Of a stretch of DNA of 64,000 nt, positions 1-8,558 are shown piece by piece (the stretch's first letter is position 1; each line of letters begins with the position of its first letter). The DNA is from Kurthia sibirica. GTDB taxonomy: Bacteria; Bacillota; Bacilli; Bacillales_A; Planococcaceae. The position numbers and the translations under genes are program-made. The notes beneath the pieces were generated by a model, which worked only from the letters and a program-made list of their open reading frames with translations, was not told where the DNA came from and searched no databases. The stretch covers positions 1 to 64,000 of the forward strand of contig NZ_QFVR01000010.1 of assembly GCF_003143975.1 (NCBI RefSeq), given 5' to 3'.

Positions 1-50
1 CCGATGGTAGTTGGGGGTTTCCCCCTGTGAGAGTAGGACGTCGCTAAGCA
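1..50 (+). rRNA. rrf: 5S ribosomal RNA, 3' end only
   Basis: The first 50 bases match the conserved 3' part of Firmicutes 5S rRNA: the GATGGTAGT...GGGGGTTTCCCCC hairpin followed by GTGAGAGTAGGACG. The 5' part lies outside the window. An intrinsic terminator follows directly, so this is the end of an rRNA operon. No tRNA genes follow it. Confidence 0.93.
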
Positions 51-55
51 CATGA

Positions 56-83
56 AGAAACCACGTTGTGGTTTCTTTTTTTT
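56..83 (+). terminator. rRNA operon intrinsic terminator
   Basis: A perfect 9-bp stem (AGAAACCAC at 56-64 with GTGGTTTCT at 68-76), a 3-base loop and a T-run, placed just after the 5S end. Confidence 0.9.
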
Positions 84-143
84 GATGATAAATAAGTGTA
101 TTACATCCTTTTATTTTCTCTGTTCATTCACTTGAATACGATA

Positions 144-266
144 CCATTGTTTACTGGAGCAAGTAGTTCGAGGAAGCGACAGAAGTGAGGACGCAACGTA
201 CATAAGTACGTGAGGATCGAATGACTGGAAGCTGACGAAGAAATGCGCGGCTCCAGTGAACAATGA
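144..266. repeat. rRNA-linked element bounded by inverted repeats
   Basis: CATTGTTTACTGGAGC near 144-160 is the near-perfect reverse complement of GCTCCAGTGAACAATG near 250-266. Between them lies a small palindrome (ACGTAC, four bases, GTACGT, around 198-213). There is no convincing reading frame. From memory, similar blocks sit beside rRNA operons in Planococcaceae, but I cannot verify that here. The element immediately precedes a second copy of the 5S tail. Confidence 0.55.
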
Positions 267-270
267 CTTT

Positions 271-331
271 TCCCCAGTGAGAGTAGGACGGCTAAGCACA
301 TGAAGAAACCACATTTTGGTTTCTTTTTTTG
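271..331 (+). repeat. Duplicated 5S tail plus terminator
   Basis: The segment CCCCAGTGAGAGTAGGACG (about 272-290) followed by GCTAAGCACATGAAGAAACC repeats bases 22-62, with small differences. It ends in its own stem (AGAAACCA 304-311 with TGGTTTCT 317-324) and T-run. The rest of the 5S gene is missing, so this is a remnant and not a functional rRNA. It may still act as a second, backup terminator. Confidence 0.75.
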
Positions 332-347
332 TTTTTTAATAGTATCT

Positions 348-475
348 AGTGGAAGAACCGTCCACCGCTCGTATGAACTTTTCTGTCAATCAATCGAATG
401 TGATGCCATTGTTTAGTGGAAGAACCGCGCACTGCCCGTATGAACTTTTCTATCATTCAATCGAATACGATGCAC
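348..475. repeat. Two tandem ~67-bp direct repeats
   Basis: The block starting AGTGGAAGAACCG at 348 recurs at 415. Both copies share CGTATGAACTTTTCT and TCAATCGAAT. A partial third match (TTCATTCACTTGAATACGATACC, 122-144) lies before the rRNA-linked element. The rest of 331-737 holds no convincing gene, T-box or riboswitch, only sequence leading to the ribosome binding site of the next gene. Confidence 0.6.
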
Positions 476-737
476 GCGCTTCGTTTCTTATCTACAGGAG
501 ATAGATTGGCTAGTGGGAGAAAACCAGTCATTCCCTTATAGTTTTTATCTGTTTGAACTAGATTGTGTGGTGTATCTATTGTTCAACATGATCTATGTTT
601 ATAGTGAAATTTGGAGTGTTGGAAACAATTTAGTTGGAAGGTTGTAAAAGGTGGGTTAAAATGAATGAATAAGCTTTTACTTTGAAAGCAAATATTGATG
701 ATATGTTTTGAAACAGGTAAGGGAGGAACAGTACAAC

Positions 738-1673
738 ATGGAATTATCAGAGTGGTTAAATAGTAAAGTACCAGCAATTGCAGGAGATTTGACAGTCATA
801 AACCAAGAGCATTTTGATGTTGAAAACTCAATAGGATTTAAGGGCAGAGATCGTATTTATCGTGTGCTTGAAAGTTTCCGTATTGCCTTGTTTCCAGGTA
901 TCTATGATCAAAAGCCAATTGATGAGGTACGACTAAATGTAGCAGTCAGTAATAATATAAGAAAATCCGCTTTGGATTTGCGTGATGTGTTGGAGAAAGC
1001 TTTATTGTATTGTAAAGAAGATATCGAAAACTGTGAGAAAACAGCTAGAGCGAAAGCTGACCTCATTGTGATGGCGTTAGTCGACAAATTCCCGGAAATT
1101 CGTCGAGTATTACAAACGGATATACAAGCAGCATATAATGGCGATCCAGCAGCAACATCTACAGAAGAAATTTTATTGAGCTATCCATCCATTCAAGCTG
1201 TATGTATTCATCGTATTGCGCATGAATTATATAAATTAGATGTGAAAATTATTCCGCGTATTATGTCGGAGTATGCACATGAGCTAACAGGTATTGATAT
1301 TCATCCTGGTGCTTCAATAGGTCACTCATTCTTTATTGACCATGGTACAGGTGTTGTTATTGGGGAAACATGTACGATTGGCAACAATGTCAAAATCTAT
1401 CAAGGTGTTACACTGGGTGCTTTAAGTTTTCCATTAGACGATGAAGGGAATCCAATTAAAGGTGTAAAAAGACATCCAGATATTGAAGATAATGTTGTGA
1501 TTTATGCAGGTGCGACGATTTTAGGCGGTAAAACTAAAATTGGTCATGATACGGTATTGGGCAGTAATATTTGGTTAACGCATACAGTTGTCCCTCATTC
1601 ACGCGTTTTTCATTCGCAACCTTCACCAAGTATAAGTAGTAGTAATTCAGTTAAATTAGAATACGAAATTTAA
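738..1673 (+). CDS. Serine O-acetyltransferase, long EpsC/CysE type
   Basis: Transfers acetyl from acetyl-CoA to L-serine, giving O-acetylserine, the cysteine precursor in the cytoplasm. The 311-residue product has an alpha-helical N-terminal half (about 1-185) and a left-handed beta-helix of hexapeptide repeats from His189 (HPGASIG, then [16 protein letters not shown] and YAGATILGG). These form the trimeric acyl-CoA site. It is longer than CysE of B. subtilis (about 217 residues) and matches the long EpsC-like class. The start at 738 is preferred over an in-frame codon at 708 because GGGAGGA sits just upstream. It is monocistronic, with a strong terminator after it. No cysteine synthase gene is adjacent, so cysteine synthesis must be completed by a gene elsewhere. 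Confidence 0.88.
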   Translation: MELSEWLNSKVPAIAGDLTVINQEHFDVENSIGFKGRDRIYRVLESFRIALFPGIYDQKPIDEVRLNVAVSNNIRKSALDLRDVLEKALLYCKEDIENCEKTARAKADLIVMALVDKFPEIRRVLQTDIQAAYNGDPAATSTEEILLSYPSIQAVCIHRIAHELYKLDVKIIPRIMSEYAHELTGIDIHPGASIGHSFFIDHGTGVVIGETCTIGNNVKIYQGVTLGALSFPLDDEGNPIKGVKRHPDIEDNVVIYAGATILGGKTKIGHDTVLGSNIWLTHTVVPHSRVFHSQPSPSISSSNSVKLEYEI

Positions 1674-1683
1674 TAATAAGAAA

Positions 1684-1725
1684 AAAAGCCCATCACTATC
1701 AAATAGAAAAGTGATGGGCTTTTTT
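1684..1725 (+). terminator. Intrinsic terminator after serine acetyltransferase
   Basis: AAAAGCCCATCAC (1684-1696) pairs with GTGATGGGCTTTT from 1711, followed by a T-run. It is A-rich on the left and T-rich on the right, so it could act on both strands. Confidence 0.9.
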
Positions 1726-1844
1726 ATGTTTACAAAATAATTAGTAGAGAGAAGAAATAATAGAGGTCAATCCTATCAAATTTTTTTAAAAAGGAATCCA
1801 TATGCATAAAATGAAAATAGGTCTAAATGCCTTACACAAAAGAA

Positions 1845-1860
1845 TGTGATTATAATCACA
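1845..1860. promoter_or_regulatory. FNR/CRP-type palindrome, site 1
   Basis: TGTGA-TTATAA-TCACA is a perfect 16-bp palindrome with the TGTGA-N6-TCACA layout bound by CRP/FNR-family regulators (Fnr in Bacillus, ArcR in staphylococci). It lies about 260 bp before the malic enzyme start. Regulator identity is inferred. Confidence 0.7.
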
Positions 1861-1951
1861 AAAATATGTTAAAAATTTCACAAAGTAAGTAAAATAGACT
1901 AAAAAGTGCATGCTCACCGAATCACAAATGATAAAAGCAACTAATAAAACT

Positions 1952-1967
1952 TGTGATTAATTTCACG
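1952..1967. promoter_or_regulatory. FNR/CRP-type palindrome, site 2
   Basis: TGTGA-TTAATT-TCACG differs from the consensus TGTGA-N6-TCACA by one base. It lies 107 bp centre to centre from site 1. Two such sites before one gene suggest oxygen- or redox-dependent control of the malic enzyme. Confidence 0.6.
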
Positions 1968-2112
1968 AAAGGAAAAATTTGACAATTTAGTGAATCATAA
2001 TACTTTATCGTTGCTTATGAAAAATATATCGCATAGTATATGGAATTACGGAACAGAAAAAAAGTATGTTCGAGCAAATAGTGACATATGCGATAAGAAA
2101 GGGAGAAATACT

Positions 2113-3312
2113 ATGATGAATACAAATTTAAGAGTAGAGTCTTTAGAACTACATGAGGCATTGCAAGGTAAGTTAACTATTCAAGCGAAAATGGATGTGA
2201 AATCATCTAAAGAATTGAGTTTAGTTTATTCGCCAGGTGTAGCAGAACCATGTTTGGAAATAAAAAATGATCCAAATAAAGTATATGATTATACGATGAA
2301 AGGTAATTTAGTAGGAATTGTTACAGATGGAACGGCTGTACTTGGGTTAGGTGATATTGGACCGAAGGCAGCGATGCCGGTAATGGAGGGCAAAGCTTTA
2401 CTTTTGAAGCAATTTGCAGGTATAGATGCCATGCCAATTTGTTTGGACACAAAAGATGTTGATGAAATCGTTTCAATTGTAAAAAATATTGCGCCAACCT
2501 TTGGTGCAATTAATCTTGAAGATATTTCGGCTCCAAGGTGTTTTGAAATTGAAGATCGTTTAAGGAAAGAATGTGATATTCCTGTTTTTCATGATGATCA
2601 ACATGGTACAGCAATCGTTGTAGCAGCAGGTTTGAAAAATGCAATGCGCATCGTGAGGAAGAGTAGAAGAGATGTCAAAATTGTTATTAATGGAGCAGGT
2701 GCAGCAGGAGTAGCGATTTTAAAACTTTTGTTAACGATTGGTTATAAAAACTTCATCGTTTGTGATTCAAAAGGGATTATTTATGAAGGGCGTCCATACG
2801 GTATGAATGCAGAAAAAGAATTGATGGCGCAAATGAGTAATATTGATGCAGTCGGCGGTTCTTTGGAAGATGCTATAATCGATGCAGATATTTTTATTGG
2901 TGTATCAGCTGCAGATGTCTTAACTGAAAAAATGGTCAAATCTATGATGACAAATCCAATTATTTTTGCATTGGCCAATCCGAACCCAGAAATTTCATTT
3001 GAAAATGCACAGAAATGGGGCGTTAATTTAATTGCGACTGGGCGCTCAGATTATCCAAACCAAGTAAATAATATGTTGGCGTTCCCAGGGATTTTTAAAG
3101 GAGCATTGGAAGTTCGTGCCACCGATATAAATGATGAGATGAAAATGGCTGCTGTACATGCGATTGCAGATCTTGTAACAGATCAACAAATTCATGATGG
3201 AGTAATTATTCCGAATATTTTTGAAATTGATATCACAGATCATGTGGCGGTTGCGGTGATGCGTGCTGCTATTCATAGTGAGGTTGCACAGAAGATCATT
3301 ACTCTTATATAA
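2113..3312 (+). CDS. NAD(P)-dependent malic enzyme
   Basis: Oxidative decarboxylation of malate to pyruvate in the cytoplasm, yielding NAD(P)H. The N-terminal malic domain has the tyrosine motif YSPGVAEPC (Tyr39), the DGTAVLGLGDIG region with the following lysine, and the metal-binding HDDQHGTA (about 160-167). The Rossmann NAD domain starts at GAGAAG (about 194) and ends with FALANPNPEI. At 399 residues it fits the short bacterial class (B. subtilis YtsJ/MalS-like proteins). An in-frame codon at 1990 would add 41 residues of unrelated sequence. AAAGGGAG eight bases before 2113 decides the start. The two FNR/CRP-like sites upstream suggest induction or repression with oxygen supply. Cofactor preference cannot be told by eye. 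Confidence 0.9.
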   Translation: MMNTNLRVESLELHEALQGKLTIQAKMDVKSSKELSLVYSPGVAEPCLEIKNDPNKVYDYTMKGNLVGIVTDGTAVLGLGDIGPKAAMPVMEGKALLLKQFAGIDAMPICLDTKDVDEIVSIVKNIAPTFGAINLEDISAPRCFEIEDRLRKECDIPVFHDDQHGTAIVVAAGLKNAMRIVRKSRRDVKIVINGAGAAGVAILKLLLTIGYKNFIVCDSKGIIYEGRPYGMNAEKELMAQMSNIDAVGGSLEDAIIDADIFIGVSAADVLTEKMVKSMMTNPIIFALANPNPEISFENAQKWGVNLIATGRSDYPNQVNNMLAFPGIFKGALEVRATDINDEMKMAAVHAIADLVTDQQIHDGVIIPNIFEIDITDHVAVAVMRAAIHSEVAQKIITLI

Positions 3313-3356
3313 TAGAAGAACTTAATAGAGTTCGTTATATAAGGAAGTGGAATGAA

Positions 3357-3545
3357 ATGGCAAAGAAAACAATATGGTTTGAAGTAGAAGAAACAGAAAC
3401 AATTAGTGACTGTCTAGCAAGAATGGCAAAAGAGGGCTATGCACCTGTCGGTAGAAAAGAGGAACCATTATTCGAGATGAAGAACGGTGAACCGACACCG
3501 ATTCGTCAAATTATCAAATTCAAGGGGAATTTGATTGAAAAATAA
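3357..3545 (+). CDS. Small NETI-motif protein, YebG-like
   Basis: A 62-residue cytoplasmic protein of unknown function. It resembles YebG of B. subtilis, which likewise sits directly before purE. It opens with a beta-strand-like KTIWFEVEE segment, followed by a helix (ISDCLARMAKEGY) and a C-terminal basic strand (IRQIIKFKG). GGAAGTGGA lies upstream of the ATG. The PurR box pair begins 15 bases after its stop codon, so it is not transcribed from the pur promoter. Confidence 0.75.
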   Translation: MAKKTIWFEVEETETISDCLARMAKEGYAPVGRKEEPLFEMKNGEPTPIRQIIKFKGNLIEK

Positions 3546-3560
3546 TGAAAAAACGAAATA

Positions 3561-3603
3561 AATACGAACGATGGTAAAAACTATATTTTAATTGTTCGTA
3601 TTT
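3561..3603. promoter_or_regulatory. PurR operator (PurBox pair)
   Basis: ATACGAACGAT (3562-3572) and its inverted partner AATTGTTCGTAT (3590-3601) match the purine repressor box CGAAC core in opposed orientation. The span from the first CGAAC to the last GTTCG is 34 bp. The second box lies just before the -35 hexamer at 3608. This is close to the B. subtilis pur operator arrangement. PurR bound here would repress the operon when PRPP is low and adenine nucleotides are high. The inverted repeat could also act as a weak terminator for the preceding gene. Confidence 0.78.
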
Positions 3604-3607
3604 TATA

Positions 3608-3636
3608 TTGACTTGTATTGCTGACGTTGTTACAAT
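3608..3636 (+). promoter_or_regulatory. Sigma-A promoter of the purine operon
   Basis: TTGACT at 3608-3613, a 17-base spacer and TACAAT at 3631-3636. Predicted transcription start is about 3643, giving a leader of about 244 nt before purE, close to the B. subtilis pur leader length. Confidence 0.85.
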
Positions 3637-3657
3637 ATGAATGAAAACAACAACAAA

Positions 3658-3726
3658 TCCCACATATATGCTAGAGGATTGGCTCTAGTGTCTCTACCCA
3701 GCACCGGAAGGCTGGACTATGAGGGA
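3658..3726 (+). promoter_or_regulatory. Purine riboswitch aptamer, guanine type
   Basis: P1 pairs TCCCACATA (3658-3666) with TATGAGGGA (3718-3726), with one mismatch. P2 is CTAGAG/CTCTAG around a TTGG-containing loop. The junction TCTCTACC, the P3 stem CCAGC/GCTGG with loop ACCGGAAG, and the GACTATG core follow the G-box consensus. The base equivalent to position 74 is C3717, which specifies guanine/hypoxanthine rather than adenine. It is followed by a terminator, so ligand binding should stop transcription before purE. Confidence 0.9.
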
Positions 3727-3794
3727 AGCAACGAGTCTTGAGGACCAACGACTGAACTGAGATTGTTTTAGTTAATGATCATCTTTTCTACAAG

Positions 3795-3862
3795 TCCCTA
3801 GGTAACTGCTTTTCTAACATAGTCTAAAACTGTGGAGAGAAGTGGTTAGTTAGGGATTTTTT
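3795..3862 (+). terminator. Riboswitch-controlled terminator before purE
   Basis: TCCCTA (3795-3800) pairs with TAGGGA (3851-3856), extended inward by TAAC/GTTA, and is followed by six T. It is the expression platform of the upstream guanine aptamer. The competing antiterminator was not resolved by eye. Confidence 0.75.
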
Positions 3863-3886
3863 ATTTGTTCAAAGGGGCGAAAAAAG

Positions 3887-4378
3887 ATGAATCCGAAAAT
3901 TGGCGTAATAATGGGTAGCTCAAGTGATTGGGAAACAATGAAGCATGCCTGTGATGTATTAGATGAATTAGCAATAGCTTATGAAAAAAAAGTTGTTTCT
4001 GCACATAGAACACCAGATTTAATGTTTGAATATGCTGATGAAGCACGAGCTCGTGGTATTCAAGTAATTATTGCAGGAGCGGGCGGAGCTGCACATTTAC
4101 CGGGGATGGTAGCGGCAAAGACAACATTACCAGTAATCGGAGTCCCTGTTCAATCCAAGGCTTTAAATGGTTTAGATTCATTACTTTCAATCGTACAAAT
4201 GCCTGGTGGTGTTCCAGTTGCTACAGTAGCAATCGGTAAAGCAGGAGCAATAAACGCTGCATTATTAGCAGCGCAAATACTATCAATTACAGATGCGGTC
4301 ATCGCCAAGAAGATTGATGTACGTAGACAGGAAATGAAAATAAAGGCTTTGGAAAGCTCAGGTGACTTAGGTGAGTAA
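3887..4378 (+). CDS. purE: N5-carboxyaminoimidazole ribonucleotide mutase
   Basis: Converts N5-CAIR to CAIR, step 6b of purine synthesis. The 163-residue class I PurE shows the phosphate-binding GSSSDWE (10-16), SAHRTPD with His40, [10 protein letters not shown] with His70, and the [19 protein letters not shown] loop (90-108). It starts at ATG 3887 with AAAGGGG upstream. It is the first gene of the operon and overlaps purK by 8 bases, so the two are probably translationally coupled. Confidence 0.95.
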   Translation: MNPKIGVIMGSSSDWETMKHACDVLDELAIAYEKKVVSAHRTPDLMFEYADEARARGIQVIIAGAGGAAHLPGMVAAKTTLPVIGVPVQSKALNGLDSLLSIVQMPGGVPVATVAIGKAGAINAALLAAQILSITDAVIAKKIDVRRQEMKIKALESSGDLGE

Positions 4379-5495
4379 AATCATATTTCCAGGACAAACA
4401 ATTGGTATCATCGGTGGGGGTCAGCTTGGTCGAATGATGGCGTTAGCAGCAAGGGAAGCAGGCTTGAAAATTGCTGTGCTAGAGCCATCGATGGATTCGC
4501 CTTGTGGTCAAGTAGCCGATATTCGGATTGTAGCAGCATATGATGATGAAACAGCTTTGGAAGAATTGGCTGAAGTGAGTGATGTGATCACATACGAATT
4601 TGAAAATATTGATTTTGAAGGCTTAAAAAGGTTGACGGAGATTGCCTATGTTCCTCAGGGAGCTGAGCTTGTAAAAATAACACAGCATCGTGTTCTTGAA
4701 AAAGAAGCAATCATGTCAGCGGGTTGTCCAGTTGCAACATATGCGACTGCGAGCAGCTATGAGGAGCTTCTTGAAAAAGTACAGATAATCGGTTATCCAT
4801 GTGTCGTGAAAACAGCAAGAGGTGGATACGATGGCAAAGGTCAACAAATGCTCCACAATGCGCAACAATTATCTTTAACTAAAAGATTATTTGAGCATTC
4901 GATTTGTGTGATCGAAAAATTCGTACCTTTTACAATGGAAATATCAGTCATCGTTCAACGAAATATGCAAGGCGAAACATATTGCCTTCCAATCGGTGAA
5001 AATATTCACGTCAATCATATTTTGCATGAAACAATCGTACCGGCAAGGATTTCTGATAATACTGCAGCACTGGCAACTACAGCAGCTGAAAAGATTGCAG
5101 ATGCATTACATTTGGTGGGTACTTTAGCAGTAGAATTATTTGTATTAGAAAATGGCGAAATTATTGTCAATGAAGTTGCGCCGAGACCGCATAATTCAGG
5201 TCATTATTCTCTTGAAGCATGTAATATTTCACAATTCCATCAACATATTCGTGCAGTTTGTGGTTGGCCTTTAAGAAAACCAAAATTATGGAATTCTTCC
5301 ATTATGGTGAATATTCTTGGGCAGCATGTCGTATCAGTAACGAATTCGATTTCAAAATATCCCAATTGGTCTATTCATCTTTACGGAAAAAGTGAAGCAA
5401 AGCAAAATCGTAAGATGGGACATGTTACAATAATGACGGATTGTCTTGAAGATACTCTAACAGAAATTAAACAGTCTGGCATTTGGACAGACTAA
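4371..5495 (+). CDS. purK: N5-carboxyaminoimidazole ribonucleotide synthase
   Basis: ATP-grasp enzyme that carboxylates AIR with bicarbonate to N5-CAIR, feeding PurE. The 374 residues show the N-terminal GGGQLGRM nucleotide-fold motif (15-22), the central ATP-grasp segment [13 protein letters not shown], and the C-terminal [13 protein letters not shown] signature. It starts with GTG inside the end of purE. Length fits the family. Confidence 0.95.
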   Translation: MSKIIFPGQTIGIIGGGQLGRMMALAAREAGLKIAVLEPSMDSPCGQVADIRIVAAYDDETALEELAEVSDVITYEFENIDFEGLKRLTEIAYVPQGAELVKITQHRVLEKEAIMSAGCPVATYATASSYEELLEKVQIIGYPCVVKTARGGYDGKGQQMLHNAQQLSLTKRLFEHSICVIEKFVPFTMEISVIVQRNMQGETYCLPIGENIHVNHILHETIVPARISDNTAALATTAAEKIADALHLVGTLAVELFVLENGEIIVNEVAPRPHNSGHYSLEACNISQFHQHIRAVCGWPLRKPKLWNSSIMVNILGQHVVSVTNSISKYPNWSIHLYGKSEAKQNRKMGHVTIMTDCLEDTLTEIKQSGIWTD

Positions 5496-5511
5496 AAGGA
5501 GAACATCGATT

Positions 5512-6810
5512 ATGATAGCACGTTACACACGCCCCGAAATGGGAGCAATTTGGACAGAACAAAATAAATATCAAAGCTGGTTAGAAGTTGAAATTTTAGC
5601 ATGTGAAGCTTGGTCAGAACTTGGTGATATTCCAAAAGAAGATGTTGCACGTATTCGTGAAAATGCAACATTTGATGTAGAACGTATTTTAGAAATTGAA
5701 AAAGAAACGCGTCATGATGTAGTCGCTTTTACACGAGCTGTTTCTGAAACTTTAGGTGATGAACGTAAATGGGTCCATTATGGATTAACGTCAACGGATG
5801 TTGTTGATACAGCATTGTCTTACCAATTAAAACAGGCCAATGAAATTCTGCGTAAAGATATTCAAAATTTCATCGATATTATTGGCGTTAAAGCTTACGA
5901 ACATAAGATGACTGTTATGATGGGACGCACACATGGCGTTCATGCAGAACCGACTACATTTGGCTTGAAATTAGCTCTTTGGTACGAAGAAATGAAACGT
6001 AACCAAGTGCGTTTTGAAGCAGCATGTAAAACAATTGAAACAGGTAAATTGTCTGGTGCAGTTGGTACTTACGCAAATATCGATCCACGTATTGAAGCGT
6101 ATGTTTGTGAAAATCTTGGATTAGCAGCAGCGCCAATCTCAACACAAACATTGCAGCGTGACCGCCATGCGGAGTATATTGCAGCACTGACGTTAATCGC
6201 TACGTCAATTGAAAAATTTGCAACTGAAATTCGTGGTCTCCAAAAATCAGAAACACGAGAAGTAGAAGAATTTTTTGCAAAGGGTCAAAAAGGTTCGTCT
6301 GCAATGCCACATAAACGTAATCCAATTGGTTCTGAAAACATGGTTGGTTTAGCTCGTTTAATCCGTGGTCACATGTTAACAGCATTTGAGAACGTTGCTC
6401 TATGGCATGAACGCGATATTTCTCACTCATCTGCGGAACGTGTAATCCTACCTGATACGACAATTGCATTAAACTATATGTTAAACCGTTTTGGCAATAT
6501 CGTGAAAAACTTAACGGTGTTCCCAGAGAATATGAAGCGTAATATGACACGTACATTTGGTTTAATTTACTCGCAGCGTGTATTACTATCACTTATTGAT
6601 AAAGGTTTAGCACGCGAAGAAGCATATGATACGGTTCAACCATTGACAGCACAGTCATGGGATGAGCAAATTCAATTCCGTCCACTAGTAGATGCATCGG
6701 AAAAAATCACAAACCTTCTGACAAAAGAAGAATTAGATGATTGTTTCGATTACAATTACCATTTACAAAATGTAGAAATGATTTTCGAACGTCTTGGTCT
6801 AAATAAATAA
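5512..6810 (+). CDS. purB: Adenylosuccinate lyase
   Basis: Cleaves SAICAR to AICAR and adenylosuccinate to AMP, releasing fumarate in both. The 432-residue fumarase/aspartase-superfamily protein has the active-site RTHGVHAEP segment (His near 141) and the flexible signature loop [11 protein letters not shown] (about 260-270), with the catalytic serine in it. AGGAGAA precedes the ATG. It follows purK by 16 bases. The 98-base gap to purC holds only a weak hairpin (GGTGTGTG/CACGCACC near 6821-6844) without a good T-run, so read-through is expected. Confidence 0.95.
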   Translation: MIARYTRPEMGAIWTEQNKYQSWLEVEILACEAWSELGDIPKEDVARIRENATFDVERILEIEKETRHDVVAFTRAVSETLGDERKWVHYGLTSTDVVDTALSYQLKQANEILRKDIQNFIDIIGVKAYEHKMTVMMGRTHGVHAEPTTFGLKLALWYEEMKRNQVRFEAACKTIETGKLSGAVGTYANIDPRIEAYVCENLGLAAAPISTQTLQRDRHAEYIAALTLIATSIEKFATEIRGLQKSETREVEEFFAKGQKGSSAMPHKRNPIGSENMVGLARLIRGHMLTAFENVALWHERDISHSSAERVILPDTTIALNYMLNRFGNIVKNLTVFPENMKRNMTRTFGLIYSQRVLLSLIDKGLAREEAYDTVQPLTAQSWDEQIQFRPLVDASEKITNLLTKEELDDCFDYNYHLQNVEMIFERLGLNK

Positions 6811-6908
6811 AAAATATAAGTTGGTGTGTGGTAATTCACGCACCTCTTTAATTAAAAAAATATTTGGAAAATACGCAATAATCTAAATCAAATACCGGGG
6901 GAATCAAC

Positions 6909-7625
6909 GTGGAAAAAGGTCAACTTTTGTATGAAGGTAAGGCGAAAAGATTGTATGCAACAGAGGATGAGCAAATTTTATATGTTGCTTATAAGGATAG
7001 CGCAACAGCTTTTAATGGAGAAAAGAAGGCTGAAATCGCTGGTAAAGGCGTGCTAAATAATAGCATTACTTCACTGCTATTCGACAAGTTGGCAGAGGCA
7101 GGAATCGCTTCTCATTTCGTAGAGAAAATTTCTGAACATGAACAACTTGTGAAAAAAGTAGAGATTATTCCGATTGAATTAGTCGTGAGAAATATCGCTG
7201 CTGGCAGCCTTGCAAAACGCCTTGGATTTGAAGAGGGTACCGAGTTAGCACGTCCAATCGTTGAATTTTATTACAAAGATGATGACCTGGGGGATCCGAT
7301 GATTACGACGGAGCATATTGAAATACTCAATATTGCAACAAAACAAGAGGTCGAGGCCCTTTATACAAAAGGTCTAGAAGTTAATGATGTACTTCGTCCG
7401 TTTTTCAAAGAAATTGGTGTTATATTAGTTGATTTCAAACTCGAATTCGGTCGCGATCTTAATGGAGACGTTTTACTGGCGGATGAAATATCACCGGATA
7501 CTTGTCGTCTATGGGATGAAGAAACAAAGCAACACTTAGATAAAGACGTATTTCGTCGTGGTCTAGGAGATCTAACAGAAGTTTATGAAATTATATTAAA
7601 TCGTCTAGGAGGACATTCTAAATGA
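6909..7625 (+). CDS. purC: SAICAR synthase
   Basis: Joins aspartate to CAIR using ATP, giving SAICAR. The 238-residue product begins with the family-typical LYEGKAKRLYAT and contains the VVRNIAAGSLAKRLG and DFKLEFGRD signatures. It starts at GTG 6909, preceded by GGGGGAA. Its stop overlaps the purS start (ATGA). Confidence 0.95.
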   Translation: MEKGQLLYEGKAKRLYATEDEQILYVAYKDSATAFNGEKKAEIAGKGVLNNSITSLLFDKLAEAGIASHFVEKISEHEQLVKKVEIIPIELVVRNIAAGSLAKRLGFEEGTELARPIVEFYYKDDDLGDPMITTEHIEILNIATKQEVEALYTKGLEVNDVLRPFFKEIGVILVDFKLEFGRDLNGDVLLADEISPDTCRLWDEETKQHLDKDVFRRGLGDLTEVYEIILNRLGGHSK

Positions 7626-7870
7626 AAAAGGTAAAAATCTACGTAACACTTCGTGAAAGCATTCTTGATCCACAAGGTTCGGCAGTACAAGGCTCACTAC
7701 ATAATATGGGCTATGAAGAAATTTCAGATGTTCGTATCGGTAAATTTTTAGAAGTGCAAATTGAAGAGTCAGCGCGTGATATTGATACAATCGTCAAAGA
7801 AATTTGCGATAAACTATTAACCAATACAGTAATCGAAGACTACCGTTATGAAGTCGAGGAGGCCAACTAA
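7622..7870 (+). CDS. purS: FGAM synthase, PurS subunit
   Basis: Small structural subunit that bridges PurL and PurQ in the three-part FGAM synthase of Gram-positive bacteria. The 82 residues have the pattern [17 protein letters not shown], a helix, then [11 protein letters not shown], and match the usual family length. ATGA overlap with purC, and GGAGGACA is upstream. Confidence 0.94.
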   Translation: MKKVKIYVTLRESILDPQGSAVQGSLHNMGYEEISDVRIGKFLEVQIEESARDIDTIVKEICDKLLTNTVIEDYRYEVEEAN

Positions 7871-7871
7871 C

Positions 7872-8558
7872 ATGAAATTCGCAGTGCTAGTATTCCCAGG
7901 GTCAAACTGTGATCTTGATATGTACCACGCCATCAAAGATGAACTAGGTGAAGAAGTAGAATATGTTTGGCATGATACGAAAGATTTGAGTACATTCGAC
8001 GGAATTCTAATTCCTGGAGGTTTCTCTTATGGTGATTATTTACGTTGTGGGGCGATGGCCAATCAATCCAATGTAATGTCTGAAGTGAAAAAAGCAGCGG
8101 ATGCCGGTAAGCCAGTCATCGGTATTTGTAATGGATTCCAAATCTTAACGGAAGCGGGTTTATTACCTGGAGCGTTATTGCGCAATAAAAACTTGAAATT
8201 CATATGTCGTACAGTTCAACTAAAAGTTGTTAATCATAATACATTATTCACAAATCAATATAAAGAAGACGAAGTGATTACTGTGCCAATCGCTCATGGT
8301 GAGGGGAACTATTACTGTGATGATGCCACATTAAAATCATTGGAAGACAATAATCAAATCGTCTTTACTTATTCAGGTGATAATCCAAACGGTAGTTTAG
8401 CGGATATTGCTGGTATTACAAATGAACGTGGTAATGTACTTGGCATGATGCCACATCCAGAGCGCGCAGTAGATGAACTGATCGGTGGAGCGGATGGTCT
8501 CGCTCTTTTCAAATCAATAGTGAAACAGTGGAGGGAATCAAATGTCAACGAAGCTTGA
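7872..8558 (+). CDS. purQ: FGAM synthase, glutaminase subunit
   Basis: Class I glutamine amidotransferase that supplies ammonia to PurL. The 228 residues show VFPGSNCD, the oxyanion region [11 protein letters not shown], the nucleophile Cys86 in IGICNGFQ, and the C-terminal HPERA. The start at 7872 is preferred to an in-frame codon at 7848 because GAGGAGG lies about 10 bases before it and homologues begin MKFAV. It overlaps purL by 17 bases. Confidence 0.94.
   Translation: MKFAVLVFPGSNCDLDMYHAIKDELGEEVEYVWHDTKDLSTFDGILIPGGFSYGDYLRCGAMANQSNVMSEVKKAADAGKPVIGICNGFQILTEAGLLPGALLRNKNLKFICRTVQLKVVNHNTLFTNQYKEDEVITVPIAHGEGNYYCDDATLKSLEDNNQIVFTYSGDNPNGSLADIAGITNERGNVLGMMPHPERAVDELIGGADGLALFKSIVKQWRESNVNEA

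Noticed and set aside
331-737. Possible T-box leader before the serine acetyltransferase gene
   Set aside because: T-box control of cysE is known in Bacillus, but no conserved T-box sequence or specifier stem was seen here.
111-777. Two minus-strand open frames of 64-67 codons (111-314 and 583-777)
   Set aside because: They cross repeat DNA and the next gene's start, have no ribosome sites and no protein-like composition.
3561-3607. Hairpin at 3561-3601 as a terminator of the NETI-motif gene
   Set aside because: The CGAAC cores, opposed orientation and distance to the -35 box fit PurR boxes better. A weak secondary terminator role is not excluded.
6811-6908. Terminator between purB and purC
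   Set aside because: The GGTGTGTG/CACGCACC stem has a mismatch and no T-run, and the genes are one pathway operon.
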